Shown in pieces: positions 54,673 through 64,000 of a stretch of 64,000 nucleotides of DNA (position 1 is its first letter; every line of letters starts with the position of its first letter). Origin of the DNA: Allotamlana fucoidanivorans (GTDB taxonomy: Bacteria > Bacteroidota > Bacteroidia > Flavobacteriales > Flavobacteriaceae); NCBI RefSeq assembly GCF_006265225.1, contig NZ_VDCS01000001.1, positions 1 through 64,000 on the forward strand. The letters are read 5' to 3'. The notes beneath the pieces were generated by a model that did not search any database, was not told the DNA's origin, and saw nothing but the letters and a program-made list of their open reading frames with translations. Both the position numbers and the translations under genes were made by a program.

Positions 54673-55533
54673 TTGTCACTAAACTTACAGGATATTCCGC
54701 GCGTGAAAACCATTACCAAAGCGGAATTTTTAAAAGATTACTTTAAACCACAAAAACCAGTGGTTATTGAGCGTTTTATAGAAGATTGGCCAGCCTATTC
54801 TAAATGGAATTTAGATTACATGAAAAATATTGGGGGTGATTTAACCGTTCCATTGTATGATGACAGACCGGTTGACTACAAGGACGGTTTTAACGAACCA
54901 CATGCCAAAATGAAGCTGGGTGAATACATCGATTTACTCAAAAGAGAACCCACTAAATACCGTATTTTTCTATGGAATGCATTAAAAGAAATTCCTGAAT
55001 TACAGAAAGACTTTACATTTCCTGATTTTGGACTACGCCTTATGAAAGGCATACCCATGTTATTTTTTGGCGGAGAAGATTCCTATACGTTTATGCATTA
55101 TGACATTGACTTAGCCAATATTTTTCACTTTCATTTTGAAGGAAAAAAACAATGCATTTTGTTTGATCAAAACCAAAACGAATACCTGTATAAAATACCC
55201 CATTCACTCATCACCAGAGAAGATATTGATTTTAACAACCCTGATTTTAAAAAATGGCCCATGCTAAAAAAAGCAATAGGTTATAAAACTGAACTTAATC
55301 ATGGTGAAGTATTGTATATGCCCGAGGGCTATTGGCATTATATGCGCTATCTTACGCCTGGATTTTCTATGAGTTTACGTGCTATGGCCCGAAACCCTAA
55401 AAACTTTAGCAAGGCGGTTTACAATGTATTTGTGATGCGGAGTTTTGATAATATGATGCGCCGCATTAAGGGGCAAAAATGGATTGATTGGAAGAATGAG
55501 CAAGCCATTTTAAGAACTCATAAACAACTTTAA
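54673..55533 (+). CDS. JmjC/cupin-8-like Fe(II)/2-oxoglutarate oxygenase
   Basis: A 286-residue protein of the cupin-8 group. Residues 27-45 read KPVVIERFIEDWPAYSKW, the usual N-terminal block. The iron site is His and Asp in FMHYDIDLANIF (about 150), with the distal His in EGYWHYMRY (about 225). Such enzymes hydroxylate protein side chains in eukaryotes; bacterial substrates are mostly unknown. There is no ATG near the conserved start, and the TTG at 54673 gives the expected MSLNLQDIPRVK beginning, so TTG is probably the true start. Confidence 0.8.
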   Translation: MSLNLQDIPRVKTITKAEFLKDYFKPQKPVVIERFIEDWPAYSKWNLDYMKNIGGDLTVPLYDDRPVDYKDGFNEPHAKMKLGEYIDLLKREPTKYRIFLWNALKEIPELQKDFTFPDFGLRLMKGIPMLFFGGEDSYTFMHYDIDLANIFHFHFEGKKQCILFDQNQNEYLYKIPHSLITREDIDFNNPDFKKWPMLKKAIGYKTELNHGEVLYMPEGYWHYMRYLTPGFSMSLRAMARNPKNFSKAVYNVFVMRSFDNMMRRIKGQKWIDWKNEQAILRTHKQL

Positions 55534-55594
55534 ATTTAAGTTTGTTTTTGCCGTACTTATAATATCTTTGCAACTAATTTTTAAACAATCAAAC

Positions 55595-56086
55595 ATGAAA
55601 CATTTTGCGCTATTAGTAGCTGTTTTCAGTATAACCTTAGCCAGTTCTCAAGCCTATATAGGGGCAAACGACAACAAATTTCAAGTAGGAGTTAATTTGC
55701 AAAACCATGCCACAGGTATTCATGCTAGTTATGACTTTGGTTTGGGAGAAAACATTTCAGTTGGGGTATCTTCAACCTATGCCTTAGGCGTTAATGAAAA
55801 TATAGATGCCGATTTTGGCGATCGTTTTGATGTAAGAGGCCGCTTTAATGCTAACCTAGGCAACGTGATTAATGTAGATGAAAATTTTGATTTGTACCCA
55901 GGCCTAAGTTTAGGACTTAGAAACTTTGGTGGTCATCTAGGGGCGCGTTACTTCTTCAGTTCAGGGTTTGGTTTATATACCGAGTTTGGGGTGCCTTTAG
56001 CCAAATACAAAACAGGAGATTTAACCCCCGCTCAAAAATTAAACAATCAATTTAATGTAAATATTGGTGCTTCATTTAGTTTATAA
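55595..56086 (+). CDS. Small outer-membrane beta-barrel-like protein
   Basis: A 163-residue protein with a signal peptide ending ASSQ. Alternating strands rich in Gly and aromatic residues follow: FQVGVNLQNHATGIHASYDFG, LYPGLSLGLRNFGGHLGARYF. It ends in FSL with a terminal hydrophobic residue, as in outer-membrane barrels. It resembles a DUF6646-like flavobacterial family of unknown function. The ATG at 55595 is chosen over an upstream ORF start because it opens the signal peptide directly. A terminator follows. Confidence 0.7.
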   Translation: MKHFALLVAVFSITLASSQAYIGANDNKFQVGVNLQNHATGIHASYDFGLGENISVGVSSTYALGVNENIDADFGDRFDVRGRFNANLGNVINVDENFDLYPGLSLGLRNFGGHLGARYFFSSGFGLYTEFGVPLAKYKTGDLTPAQKLNNQFNVNIGASFSL

Positions 56087-56108
56087 ATAAACTATTCGTT
56101 TAAAGCAA

Positions 56109-56158
56109 CAAGGCGCATGGTCTAGTAACACCAAAACTAGATTATGCGTCTTTTTTTA
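56109..56158 (+). terminator. Intrinsic terminator after the small outer-membrane protein
   Basis: AGGCGCATGGTCTAGT pairs with ACTAGATTATGCGTCT across a nine-base loop, using three G-U pairs, and is followed by TTTTTTTAT. The wobble pairs favour use on the plus strand. Confidence 0.75.
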
Positions 56159-56175
56159 TATCACAAAAGCCTGAG

Positions 56176-56649
56176 TTAAGAAATTAATTCATGAGCTTTT
56201 TCATATACTAAATAAGATTCCCAACCACGATATAAAAAATAGTCTGTAAATTTCTTACGCTTCTTGTAAATATTAACTTCCTTAATGCTTTTTGCCTTTT
56301 TTTCTGACAAAGCGTTAAAAACTTCGATGTATTCCCCTTCATCAATTTCAGCAAGTGCTTGATTTATATTAACTTTGGAAATGTCTTTTCGCTTTAGTTC
56401 TAAAGTTAATCGGCAACGTCCCCAACGTTTTATATTGAACTTTCCACGTACAAATGTTTTGGCAAAACGTTCTTCATTAAGAAAGTTATGTTGTAAAAGA
56501 TGAACCACAATCACATCAATAGCCTCGGGTATCATATGCATGGTTTCTAGTTTTTTTCTAACCTCTTGATGACAGCGTTCTTGGTACGCACAATAGTGCT
56601 CTAATTTTTTAGTAGCCTCTTGTAGTGTATATGTTTTTTTTGATAGCAT
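56176..56649 (-). CDS. recX: Recombination regulator RecX
   Basis: A 157-residue all-helical protein with the three-helix RecX repeats: CAYQERCHQEVRKKLETM at about 20-38, NEERFAKTFVRGKFNIKRWG at about 57-76 and DYFLYRGWES near the end. RecX binds RecA filaments and limits their activity in the cytoplasm. It stands alone here, not beside recA, and is divergent from the T9SS cargo gene. Confidence 0.88.
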   Translation of the reverse strand: MLSKKTYTLQEATKKLEHYCAYQERCHQEVRKKLETMHMIPEAIDVIVVHLLQHNFLNEERFAKTFVRGKFNIKRWGRCRLTLELKRKDISKVNINQALAEIDEGEYIEVFNALSEKKAKSIKEVNIYKKRKKFTDYFLYRGWESYLVYEKAHELIS

Positions 56650-56733
56650 AAGTGCTCAAAAATAACAACTATTAATAAACCAACGAATGAAAATTTATAA
56701 AAGCCAAATCTTAGGCATAAAAACATACGCGTT

Positions 56734-59145
56734 ATGAAAAAAACAACACTGCTTATTGTTTTAATATTACTGTTTCGTTTAGGGTTTGGGCAGATTGTGG
56801 CATGGGACATGGATGGTAATAATGGAGATGAAGTAACCTTTCAAGACACAACTCATGATCTAGGATTGATTATTTCCACATTAAGTAGAGGGTCTGGATT
56901 AACACCGAGACAACTTACTAACGCTTTTTCTTCTGGAAACTTCACCGTTAATGGTTCTCAAGCAGATGCTTTAAGCAACAATGACTATTTGGAATTTCAA
57001 ATTTCTGCAACTAACGGGTATCGAGTTTCTTTATACACTTTAGATGTAAATTTAAGAAGAACAGCTACGGGTCCTGAGTTCTTTCTATGGCAATACAGTC
57101 TTGATGGCATTACTTTTACTAATATTGGTAATCCATTTAACTACTCCATAGACAGCTCAGCTACTTCTCAAACTCAAATTAATTTATCAACTATTTCTGA
57201 ATTACAAAATGTTGCTTTTGGTACAACAATAAGTTTTCGACTCTATGGCTGGGGTGCTAAAGATGGTAATGGAACTTTTTCAGTTGGACCATTACCAGGG
57301 GACGACCTTAGTTTAGATGGCATTGTTAATTTGATTCCTACATGCTCGGGAATTACAACGACTTGGGATGGCACGTCATGGACTCCTTCTACTCCAACAT
57401 CATCAGATGAAGCAATAATAAATGGTGATTACAATTCTTTAACGATTGATAATATTGATTGTTGTAAGTTAACAATTAACTCCCCATATGTTTTAACTGT
57501 AGATAATGGTTCTTATGTAAGTGTTGAAAATGATGTTTTTGTAAACGGTACTCTTTTTGTTGAGACCCAAGGAAGTTTTGTTCAAAGCAGTGCCAACGGA
57601 ATTTTCCAAATTAGCTCTAGCGGCAGCGCATCAATTACCAAAACAACTAGAATATACAATGACGCCGGTTTACACTATGTTTATTGGGGATCACCAGTAA
57701 AAAGTGCAAATATAGTTTCTACATTTCCTTTACCCGATGACAACAGAAGATATTTTTTCAATGCCGCTAACTATTTAGACCAACATACGGTAGGAACAAA
57801 CAATGGTATTCCTGATGATATTGATGATGATGGTAACGATTGGCAAACTGCAGCTGGTGTGATGACTCCAGGAATTGGGTATGCGGTAACAACAGTTGCC
57901 CCTCCTCCTGTACCAGGACCAATTAACTATACTGATCAGGCAACATTTTCTGGTGTTTTTAATACTGGAGAAGTCAATGTTACTGTTTATAGAAATGATG
58001 ATGAACTTAATGATAGTAATTGGAACCTAATAAGCAATCCTTACCCCTGCGCCATAAGTACCGATGCTTTCTTTGACCAAAATGAATATGATATTTCTAC
58101 AAACCCAACTGGTACTCTTGAAGGAGTAATTTACTTGTGGACCCACAACAGCATGGCAAGTGATTTAAATCCGGGAAATTACGCATATAACTTCAGCCAA
58201 GACGACTATGCCTATATAAACAGATCTGGGGGCGTAGCCGCAATAAGTGGAGGTGAGACTCCAAACAAGTATATCCCTTCTGGACAAGGATTTTTCATCG
58301 CAATGTCAAATGATGGTCAAACAAACGGAGGTTCATACCCAATTTTTACTGGCATAGCTTCTTTTACTAACAATATGAGAATGGCTGATATAACAAGCAA
58401 TAGTCAGTTTTTTAAAATTTCTAATTCAAAAACAAAATCAATTAAAGACTCCAATAAACTATGGATAAATTTAACTTCTGATAATGGAGTATTCAATCAA
58501 ATCTTAATTTCTTATATAAAAGGGGCATCCGACAACCTAGACAAATCATCATATGACACAAAAAGAATACCAACAGGAAGTGCAAGTGTATTGTATTCAA
58601 GAATAGATAATTCAGATGAAAAATTTGTTATACAAGGAAAGAATCCAACTAGCATCAACCCCGAAGAAATCATTACCCTAGGTTTTAAAACCACCATTGA
58701 TGTTCCTACCATTTATACCTTATCTATCCCGCAACTAACAGGTGATTTTTTAACCTTAAATCCTGTTTATTTAAAAGACAAGCTATTAAACAAAACACAT
58801 GATTTATCGGCCTCTGAGTATAATTTTACCTCAGAAGTTGGTGAGTTTAATGACCGTTTTGAAGTGTTATTTCAAAATAGTACCTTATCAACAACCGAAA
58901 ATAACACCGCTGTTAACAGCTTAGATATTGTGCCTTTAAATGACAACGATATGCAGTTCACAACAGCTCCTAACTTAACCATTAAATCGATTGAATTATT
59001 TGATCTTTTAGGACGCTCTTTATACCGCTTAAACGGAAGTAACCACTCTGAAATTTATAGTTTACCTCGTTTAAAGGGTGTGTTTTTTGCCAAAGTGCAT
59101 CTATCAAATGGTACTGTAATAACCAAAAAAGCAGTAAAAAAATAA
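56734..59145 (+). CDS. Secreted protein with T9SS type A sorting domain
   Basis: An 803-residue protein with a signal peptide (residues 1-19) and a beta-rich body. Residues 20-200 look like a jelly-roll-type domain (VAWDMDGNNGDEVTFQ, YRVSLYTLDVNLRRTATGPEFF). The middle holds repeats common in flavobacterial adhesins (NWNLISNPYPCAIS). The last 80 residues are the sorting domain, with IKSIELFDLLGRSLYRLNGS and GVFFAKVHLSNGTVITKKAVKK. It is exported by the type IX system and kept at, or released from, the surface. The T9SS component porZ is encoded 3 kb away. No enzyme motif is visible. Confidence 0.85.
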   Translation: MKKTTLLIVLILLFRLGFGQIVAWDMDGNNGDEVTFQDTTHDLGLIISTLSRGSGLTPRQLTNAFSSGNFTVNGSQADALSNNDYLEFQISATNGYRVSLYTLDVNLRRTATGPEFFLWQYSLDGITFTNIGNPFNYSIDSSATSQTQINLSTISELQNVAFGTTISFRLYGWGAKDGNGTFSVGPLPGDDLSLDGIVNLIPTCSGITTTWDGTSWTPSTPTSSDEAIINGDYNSLTIDNIDCCKLTINSPYVLTVDNGSYVSVENDVFVNGTLFVETQGSFVQSSANGIFQISSSGSASITKTTRIYNDAGLHYVYWGSPVKSANIVSTFPLPDDNRRYFFNAANYLDQHTVGTNNGIPDDIDDDGNDWQTAAGVMTPGIGYAVTTVAPPPVPGPINYTDQATFSGVFNTGEVNVTVYRNDDELNDSNWNLISNPYPCAISTDAFFDQNEYDISTNPTGTLEGVIYLWTHNSMASDLNPGNYAYNFSQDDYAYINRSGGVAAISGGETPNKYIPSGQGFFIAMSNDGQTNGGSYPIFTGIASFTNNMRMADITSNSQFFKISNSKTKSIKDSNKLWINLTSDNGVFNQILISYIKGASDNLDKSSYDTKRIPTGSASVLYSRIDNSDEKFVIQGKNPTSINPEEIITLGFKTTIDVPTIYTLSIPQLTGDFLTLNPVYLKDKLLNKTHDLSASEYNFTSEVGEFNDRFEVLFQNSTLSTTENNTAVNSLDIVPLNDNDMQFTTAPNLTIKSIELFDLLGRSLYRLNGSNHSEIYSLPRLKGVFFAKVHLSNGTVITKKAVKK

Positions 59146-59170
59146 CTTTAAACTATTTAAGACCACCATG

Positions 59171-59204
59171 CCTCAAAATCTGCTTTTGGATTTTGAGGTT
59201 TTTT
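59171..59204 (+). terminator. Intrinsic terminator after the T9SS cargo gene
   Basis: CCTCAAAATC and GATTTTGAGG form a 10-bp stem around an eight-base loop, followed by TTTTTTAT. It also reaches the stop codon of the convergent TonB receptor gene and may serve both. Confidence 0.8.
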
Positions 59205-61614
59205 ATAGGCTATACTTTAAGGCTAGAATAACATTTCTGCCCGCAGCCCCAATCCCCGAGGAATAGGTTTTATAACGTTGATTGGTTATATTCTCTAAAC
59301 TAGCCATTATAGCTAACGATTCATGTATTTGATACTGCGCCCTAATATTAAGTGTAACCCATGACGGACTGTAAGGGTTTCCGTTAGCATCTAAGGCATA
59401 AATGTAATCTTTCTCAATTTCTGAAGGGGCTAATTGATTGGCTGATAATTCTCCATTATAATTGGCAAACACATCAAACTTCATCTTATTATTACTCCAA
59501 ATAAGATGCGTATTCCCAAACTGAGGTGCCACATGCCTCACGGGTACTTCTATATTTCCGTAGGCCTCCGTACCACCTGTAATATTGTATTGCGATGTTA
59601 ACTTCAGTTGGTTTGTAAACCTAATGTTTAAGCCGACTTCAAAACCATAAATCCACGCCTTTGAAGCGTTTTGAATAGCTTGAATGTTACTTAATTCGCC
59701 ATCATATATAATGTTGGATTGACCATTTAACGTATAATCCCTTCGTACTAAAGCATTATCTAAATAGGTATAATACGTATTCATATCTAACAACACTTTT
59801 CCATCAAAATCTAACAGCACACCTAATTCACCTCCATAAGCAAATTCTGGTTTTAAATATTCATTAGGCACCACTACAGATCCTGGTTCAGAATCAAACA
59901 CTTTACCAATATCATCTATATTAGGTGCTCTAAAGGCCGATGAAGCATTCAATTTCCATTGAATCCTATCATTAGGTGACCAACTAATTCCAGCCGTTCC
60001 TGTAAGGGCACTTGACTCGTTTATAGATTGATTAAAAGGTAGATGTAAAAATGTATTATTTTCTGTAAAATCGGCTCTAGAAATCACATGATTAAAACGT
60101 AAACCCGATTGAAATACAAACTTTGTATTGGGTTTATATTTTAAGCTAGCATACACCGCTCCCGATTGCCAGCTTGCCCCATTGGGATATCTTGAAACGG
60201 CTTTTTCGCGCTCACCCGTCATTATATTCTGAGTTTCGCCATGCGACATTATTTTGTTATACACATACTCGGCACCATAGAAAAAATGTGTTTTGGGTGT
60301 TATAATTTTTTCAAAATCAAGATTAAAGGAATACGCATCTACCGCTTCTTCCCTAATGCGTCTTATATCTGATTGGTAATCTCTGTCTTTCCTGCTTTCT
60401 TGAAAATTTTGATAGGCCACCGTAGCTTTAATTTTATTATAAAAACTAGAACGGCTGCTTAACTTGGTCATTTGAAAGTTACTCATAAACCATGACTGCG
60501 GACCGTAGTGCCATTCTGCAGATCGTAATTGATCACCTTTATAGCGTATTAATCTATCATACCGCGGTATGTCAGAAGTTGTGGTATAAAATAGTCCGAC
60601 ATCAAAACTAAAATCTTTCTCTGCAGTATACCGTACTTTCTGCATCACATTATACTGTTTGTACCCCGAAAATCGCTGCAATCTTGAGTTTGTATTGGGT
60701 ACTATTTTGTCACCGCTTCTGGAAACTTCAATAAACTCAGGCCTTAAATAATCATTAGGCCCTTGGCGCCCCATTTTTAAATCATCAAAATCTGTATAAC
60801 TCACACTAGTAATAAAACCCCATTTTCTGTACCCTAAATTGAAATCGAAATGCCCTGTTTTTTCCTGACTTGCCGATGCATACCTTACAACAGCATTTCC
60901 TTTTAGGTTTAACCCCTCTGTATACGAAAGTTCAGGCTTTTTGGTATAAAAACTCATCACACCACCTACAGCATCACTTCCATAAATAACAGAACCTGCG
61001 CCGAGCGTTACCTCTGTATTCTGAAGTGAAAATGGATCAATAGAAATAACATTTTGAAGGTTACCTCCTCTAAAAATGGCATTATTCATGCGTACACCGT
61101 CAACAGTAATTAGCAGTCGGTTTGTAGAAAACCCTCTTATCATTGGGCTTCCGCCTCCTAATTGACTTTTTTGAACATAAACCTGTCCCGTTTTTTCTAA
61201 AACATCGGCACTTGTTTGAGGATTAGTAAATGTAATTTCTTTAGCATCTATACTGATGATTTTTTGAGGGATATCTTTTTTACTTTGTTCAAACTTTGAT
61301 GCTGAAATTACCACTTCTTGTAGGTCTTGCGTATTAGATTCTAAATAAACTCTGTTAGAATGACCAATAGCATTTTTTGAGAGCCTTTTTAAAACATGTG
61401 ATAAATGTTTAAAATAGATGATTTCTGTACTTGAAAAATCCTGCAATGAAGCTTCCCCTCGAAAATTTGTAACCGTACTTTTTGATTTGTCTACATTATA
61501 TATGGCAACACCGAAAATCGGTTCATTAGTCTGTTTATTTAAAACCTTTATATTTTGAGCATAAAACCTTGTAAACGCAAGCAATAGAAAGAAAAGAATA
61601 GAAAACGACCTCAT
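59203..61614 (-). CDS. TonB-dependent outer-membrane receptor, heme/hemoglobin-type
   Basis: An 803-residue receptor. After the signal peptide, a carboxypeptidase-like domain covers about 20-95. The plug at about 110-220 has GGGSPMIRGFSTNRLLITVDG and VTLGAGSVIYGSDAVGGVMS, and a 22-strand-type barrel ends in the final residues (LALKYSL). The plug text is close to hemin/hemoglobin receptors, which suggests heme or another iron source, but no heme-uptake genes are near. It is followed by recO and porZ upstream in the same direction, with only two bases between it and recO. Confidence 0.85.
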   Translation of the reverse strand: MRSFSILFFLLLAFTRFYAQNIKVLNKQTNEPIFGVAIYNVDKSKSTVTNFRGEASLQDFSSTEIIYFKHLSHVLKRLSKNAIGHSNRVYLESNTQDLQEVVISASKFEQSKKDIPQKIISIDAKEITFTNPQTSADVLEKTGQVYVQKSQLGGGSPMIRGFSTNRLLITVDGVRMNNAIFRGGNLQNVISIDPFSLQNTEVTLGAGSVIYGSDAVGGVMSFYTKKPELSYTEGLNLKGNAVVRYASASQEKTGHFDFNLGYRKWGFITSVSYTDFDDLKMGRQGPNDYLRPEFIEVSRSGDKIVPNTNSRLQRFSGYKQYNVMQKVRYTAEKDFSFDVGLFYTTTSDIPRYDRLIRYKGDQLRSAEWHYGPQSWFMSNFQMTKLSSRSSFYNKIKATVAYQNFQESRKDRDYQSDIRRIREEAVDAYSFNLDFEKIITPKTHFFYGAEYVYNKIMSHGETQNIMTGEREKAVSRYPNGASWQSGAVYASLKYKPNTKFVFQSGLRFNHVISRADFTENNTFLHLPFNQSINESSALTGTAGISWSPNDRIQWKLNASSAFRAPNIDDIGKVFDSEPGSVVVPNEYLKPEFAYGGELGVLLDFDGKVLLDMNTYYTYLDNALVRRDYTLNGQSNIIYDGELSNIQAIQNASKAWIYGFEVGLNIRFTNQLKLTSQYNITGGTEAYGNIEVPVRHVAPQFGNTHLIWSNNKMKFDVFANYNGELSANQLAPSEIEKDYIYALDANGNPYSPSWVTLNIRAQYQIHESLAIMASLENITNQRYKTYSSGIGAAGRNVILALKYSL

Positions 61615-61616
61615 TT

Positions 61617-62336
61617 TTAACTAAAAACTTGATTAAATACCTGCAATGACTTAGGGGTTTTAAAACTCCCCAAATGTAGTTCAAAATAAAGCAAAATCAT
61701 ATTTAAAAAAGACTGCCTTTGTTTAGCATTAATCTTAATTTCTGGTAAAGCATCAAATGTTGTGCCTAACAACTGTTTTAGGAGCTCTAAATTGTCTCCA
61801 GTGATACAATATTTACTTGTATACTTAGACTCAAATTTACCTTCATTCAAATCAAAAAAAGCATAATCAATATGAGAAACATCTGGATAAAACCCTAAAT
61901 ACTTAGATAATTTCAATAAAAACAACAAATGAAAGTTAGCGTATTCAGATTGTGTATCAAGCCATAATAGCGTATGTTCTATATAGCTATAAAGCGGTTC
62001 ATTCGCTTCTTCTTCTTGCAATGTACTACTTAAAACCTCTGCTAAAAACATAACAACAGCTCCCTTAAGTATATGTGAATGTAATGTAGTATACATGTGA
62101 CTCACCTTAATGTCTTTTATGTATTGTAATGACTTTTTAGGTTTGAAATCTGTAATGACTTGAAGCTGTGACAAGGGTTGAAAATAGGCTACTTTTGCAC
62201 CTCCTTTCTTACTCTTTAAAACACCATGAAGCAAAAAACTTACCACACCTTTTTGCTGGGTGTAACATTTTACGATTAAGTCGGATTCTTTAAATTTTAG
62301 CTTTGAAAGAACAATAGCGTTAGTGGTAAGTAGCAT
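61617..62336 (-). CDS. recO: DNA repair protein RecO
   Basis: A 239-residue protein with an N-terminal OB-fold (AIVLSKLKFKESDLIVKCYTQQKGVVSFL at about 7-35) and a helical C-terminal domain (LKLSKYLGFYPD near 148). It helps load RecA onto single-stranded DNA with RecR. The Cys4 zinc site seen in some RecO proteins is absent. It lies between porZ and the TonB receptor gene, four bases after porZ, as often seen in Bacteroidota. Confidence 0.9.
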   Translation of the reverse strand: MLLTTNAIVLSKLKFKESDLIVKCYTQQKGVVSFLLHGVLKSKKGGAKVAYFQPLSQLQVITDFKPKKSLQYIKDIKVSHMYTTLHSHILKGAVVMFLAEVLSSTLQEEEANEPLYSYIEHTLLWLDTQSEYANFHLLFLLKLSKYLGFYPDVSHIDYAFFDLNEGKFESKYTSKYCITGDNLELLKQLLGTTFDALPEIKINAKQRQSFLNMILLYFELHLGSFKTPKSLQVFNQVFS

Positions 62337-62340
62337 AGTT

Positions 62341-64000
62341 TTATCTCACAACCATTAGTTTGATGACTTTAGTTTCAAACGTATCAAGATCTGAAATCAT
62401 TATCAAATATACGCCTGATGACACCATATTATTGGCAAGGTTTTTACCATTCCAATAGGCGGTTCCTCCATCAATTTCTAGGTTATACCCTCCGTATCTT
62501 TGATTAATTCTTGATTGTGCTTCGGCCACCAAATTACCTTCAATATCGGTAATTTTAATATTTACATGCTCTGAAACATCTTTAATCTTTACCTTTTTTT
62601 CAACTATATCAAAATGAGGTCTTACAGGATTGGGGTAAGCAAAAGCTTGTTGTAAGTCTTTGATAGGCTGTGAACTGCCCGATTTGAATGATACCAATCC
62701 TTTTTGTGTAGCTATATATACAATACCATTATCGCCATCAATAGAAATATCTCTTATACTGTTTGAAGGTAAAGGTGAGTTTGTTCGTGTGAAGTGAAAT
62801 ATGGTACGTTGACCATCGGGTGAAAAATAAAACAATCCAGAATCTGAGGTTCCTATCCATTTATTGTTTGAACCATCAACCTCAATATCTGTGATATTTT
62901 GTTGGTAAAGCAACTCTTTGGCTATACCATCTTCTTCAATTATAATTTCGTCTACTCTAATATCTGTGCTGTCAAAAAAATCAGAAGGATTATAAAGTAC
63001 ACGCAAGCCCCTTAATGTTCCAATCCACAATTGGTTTCTCTTATCTAAGGCCATGCCTGTAACCTGATTTGACGGCATATTGTGCTCTTCTCGTGCTATA
63101 TTTTTTAGTAACTGACTTCCGTTATTTTCATGAAATCCTATCAATCCAAAATTACTACTTGCACACCAAATAGTTCCATCTGAACCAATAACAATTTTTG
63201 AAAAACCAAGATTATCATCCAACCCGCTATTAATCAATGACGTGAAATCAAACGAGCGCCATTGACCGTTTGCTGGATTATAAGACTTTAAAGGCCTGTC
63301 AATCCTGCTAGTTAGAGACCACAACAACCCATTTTTATCAAATGTACTTGTACCTACCCTGATATCAACATAGTTAGGATTAGAGGGGAGTACGAGGGAT
63401 TCTAATCCACTATTCGTTTCATTATACAGAATCTTTGGAATATTTTCTTCAATCTCTACTATTCCATTTATAAATGAACTTATATAAACCTGATTTGTGT
63501 TAGCTGGGTTTATGGCAATACTGTTTAAACATTTTGCTTCAAAAAGATCTTCATAGGGTGTATTAATCCATTCATCATTTTTCAACTGACTTATTCCTCT
63601 ACTGTTTAATGGATAAGGATTATATTCACTATCATACTCACCAAATGTTACCCAAACACCTTCATTTGTAGGTTCAATGGAAAATGGATTATTCAGTATG
63701 GGGCCATCTGGATGAATTTCTTCAAAAGTAAATGGACTATTTATAATTGTTTTCAGTATTCCAAAGTTTTTAGTACCAATAAAAACAAAATTTTCATTTA
63801 CAACGGCAGAGGTATAAGACGTCTCAAACTCTTGTGCTTGTTCTATCTGGGAAATCAAATTGAAATCAGCATCATAAACAAAAATATGATTAGTTGTTGA
63901 AACTATAAGATTATTATCAGATTGCCTTAAATCCTGTGGCGAATCACTATAAGTAAATAACTCAATAACATTATCATTTAATATCTGGTATATTTTTTTA
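62341..64000 (-). CDS. porZ: PorZ-like T9SS protein, 5' end outside the window
   Basis: The frame is open from the window edge, so at least 552 C-terminal residues are visible; a start at 63858 (TTG) is only a frame artefact. The visible part is a two-component-regulator-type beta-propeller with repeats of NQLWIGTLRGLRVLYN and NNKWIGTSDSGLFYF. A C-terminal sorting-type domain has FAYPNPVRPHFD and YNLEIDGGTAYWNGKNLANN. PorZ acts in type IX secretion with the attachment complex. The recO neighbour fits the conserved porZ-recO order. Confidence 0.85.
   Translation of the reverse strand, partial: KKIYQILNDNVIELFTYSDSPQDLRQSDNNLIVSTTNHIFVYDADFNLISQIEQAQEFETSYTSAVVNENFVFIGTKNFGILKTIINSPFTFEEIHPDGPILNNPFSIEPTNEGVWVTFGEYDSEYNPYPLNSRGISQLKNDEWINTPYEDLFEAKCLNSIAINPANTNQVYISSFINGIVEIEENIPKILYNETNSGLESLVLPSNPNYVDIRVGTSTFDKNGLLWSLTSRIDRPLKSYNPANGQWRSFDFTSLINSGLDDNLGFSKIVIGSDGTIWCASSNFGLIGFHENNGSQLLKNIAREEHNMPSNQVTGMALDKRNQLWIGTLRGLRVLYNPSDFFDSTDIRVDEIIIEEDGIAKELLYQQNITDIEVDGSNNKWIGTSDSGLFYFSPDGQRTIFHFTRTNSPLPSNSIRDISIDGDNGIVYIATQKGLVSFKSGSSQPIKDLQQAFAYPNPVRPHFDIVEKKVKIKDVSEHVNIKITDIEGNLVAEAQSRINQRYGGYNLEIDGGTAYWNGKNLANNMVSSGVYLIMISDLDTFETKVIKLMVVR

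Noticed and set aside
54546-54746. Plus-strand ORF of 66 residues
   Set aside because: It has no family features, runs across the hairpin at 54568 and overlaps the well-supported start of the cupin-8 gene in another frame.

Overview
The window is AT-rich chromosomal DNA from a member of the Bacteroidota, almost certainly a marine Flavobacteriaceae. Evidence for this is the SusC/SusD pair, the FecI/FecR-type regulation, the SDR-type threonine dehydrogenase, the HYC_CC_PP copper-operon protein, a T9SS C-terminal sorting domain, a recO-porZ pair, a GH16 lipoprotein and TAnnTTTG-type promoter boxes. I cannot name genus or species from sequence alone.

Layout. (1) 0-3.7 kb is a worn accessory zone: the right end of an IS3-family element, a membrane acyltransferase, an IS1-family transposase remnant, and an intact threonine dehydrogenase gene (tdh) whose overlapping partner kbl is broken by frameshifts and truncated. 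(2) 3.8-8.9 kb: a divergent Lrp/AsnC regulator, a lipoprotein of unknown function, a secreted S9 peptidase and a decayed two-repeat secreted protein. (3) 9.0-26.1 kb is the most distinctive part: a divergent ECF sigma factor/FecR pair, a SusC receptor with an STN signalling domain, SusD, a TlpA-like thioredoxin lipoprotein, a secreted protein of unknown function, a free-standing DsbD-alpha domain, an M16 zinc peptidase, full-length DsbD and a class V PLP enzyme related to cysteine desulfurases. Three genes (the 4.5-kb lipoprotein, fecR and the M16 peptidase) share an almost identical promoter-like motif, ATAAGGG-N16-CGTWTT, which I propose is the target of this sigma factor. Together they look like an import and reductive-processing system for a disulfide- or sulfur-containing ligand, probably peptide. 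That function is inference.

(4) 26.1-26.5 kb holds small decayed fragments, including the first 36 codons or so of trxB cut off abruptly. (5) 26.5-36.6 kb is a copper-resistance operon on the minus strand: HYC_CC_PP protein, CusA, CusC, CopA, CusB and an HMA-domain lipoprotein, tightly packed. (6) 36.8-42.4 kb is a DNA-damage mutagenesis cassette: an HTH-S24 self-cleaving repressor and a UmuD-like protein on the minus strand, facing a DnaE2-like polymerase and a Y-family polymerase on the plus strand. The 94-bp divergent promoter region carries two copies of the palindrome ATTWG-TAG-CWAAT, each overlapping one promoter box.

(7) 43.5-52.8 kb is the biotin region (bioF, a DUF2007 gene, bioD, bioA, a ketoacyl synthase, later bioB), interrupted by an NfeD-like/flotillin pair and a secreted alpha/beta hydrolase. 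A large 85-bp hairpin sits after bioA. (8) 52.8-64 kb contains mostly single housekeeping or surface genes: a GH16 lipoprotein, a JmjC/cupin-like protein, a small outer-membrane protein, recX, a T9SS-exported protein, a TonB-dependent receptor, recO and the 3' part of porZ, which runs off the window. I found no rRNA, tRNA or CRISPR array.
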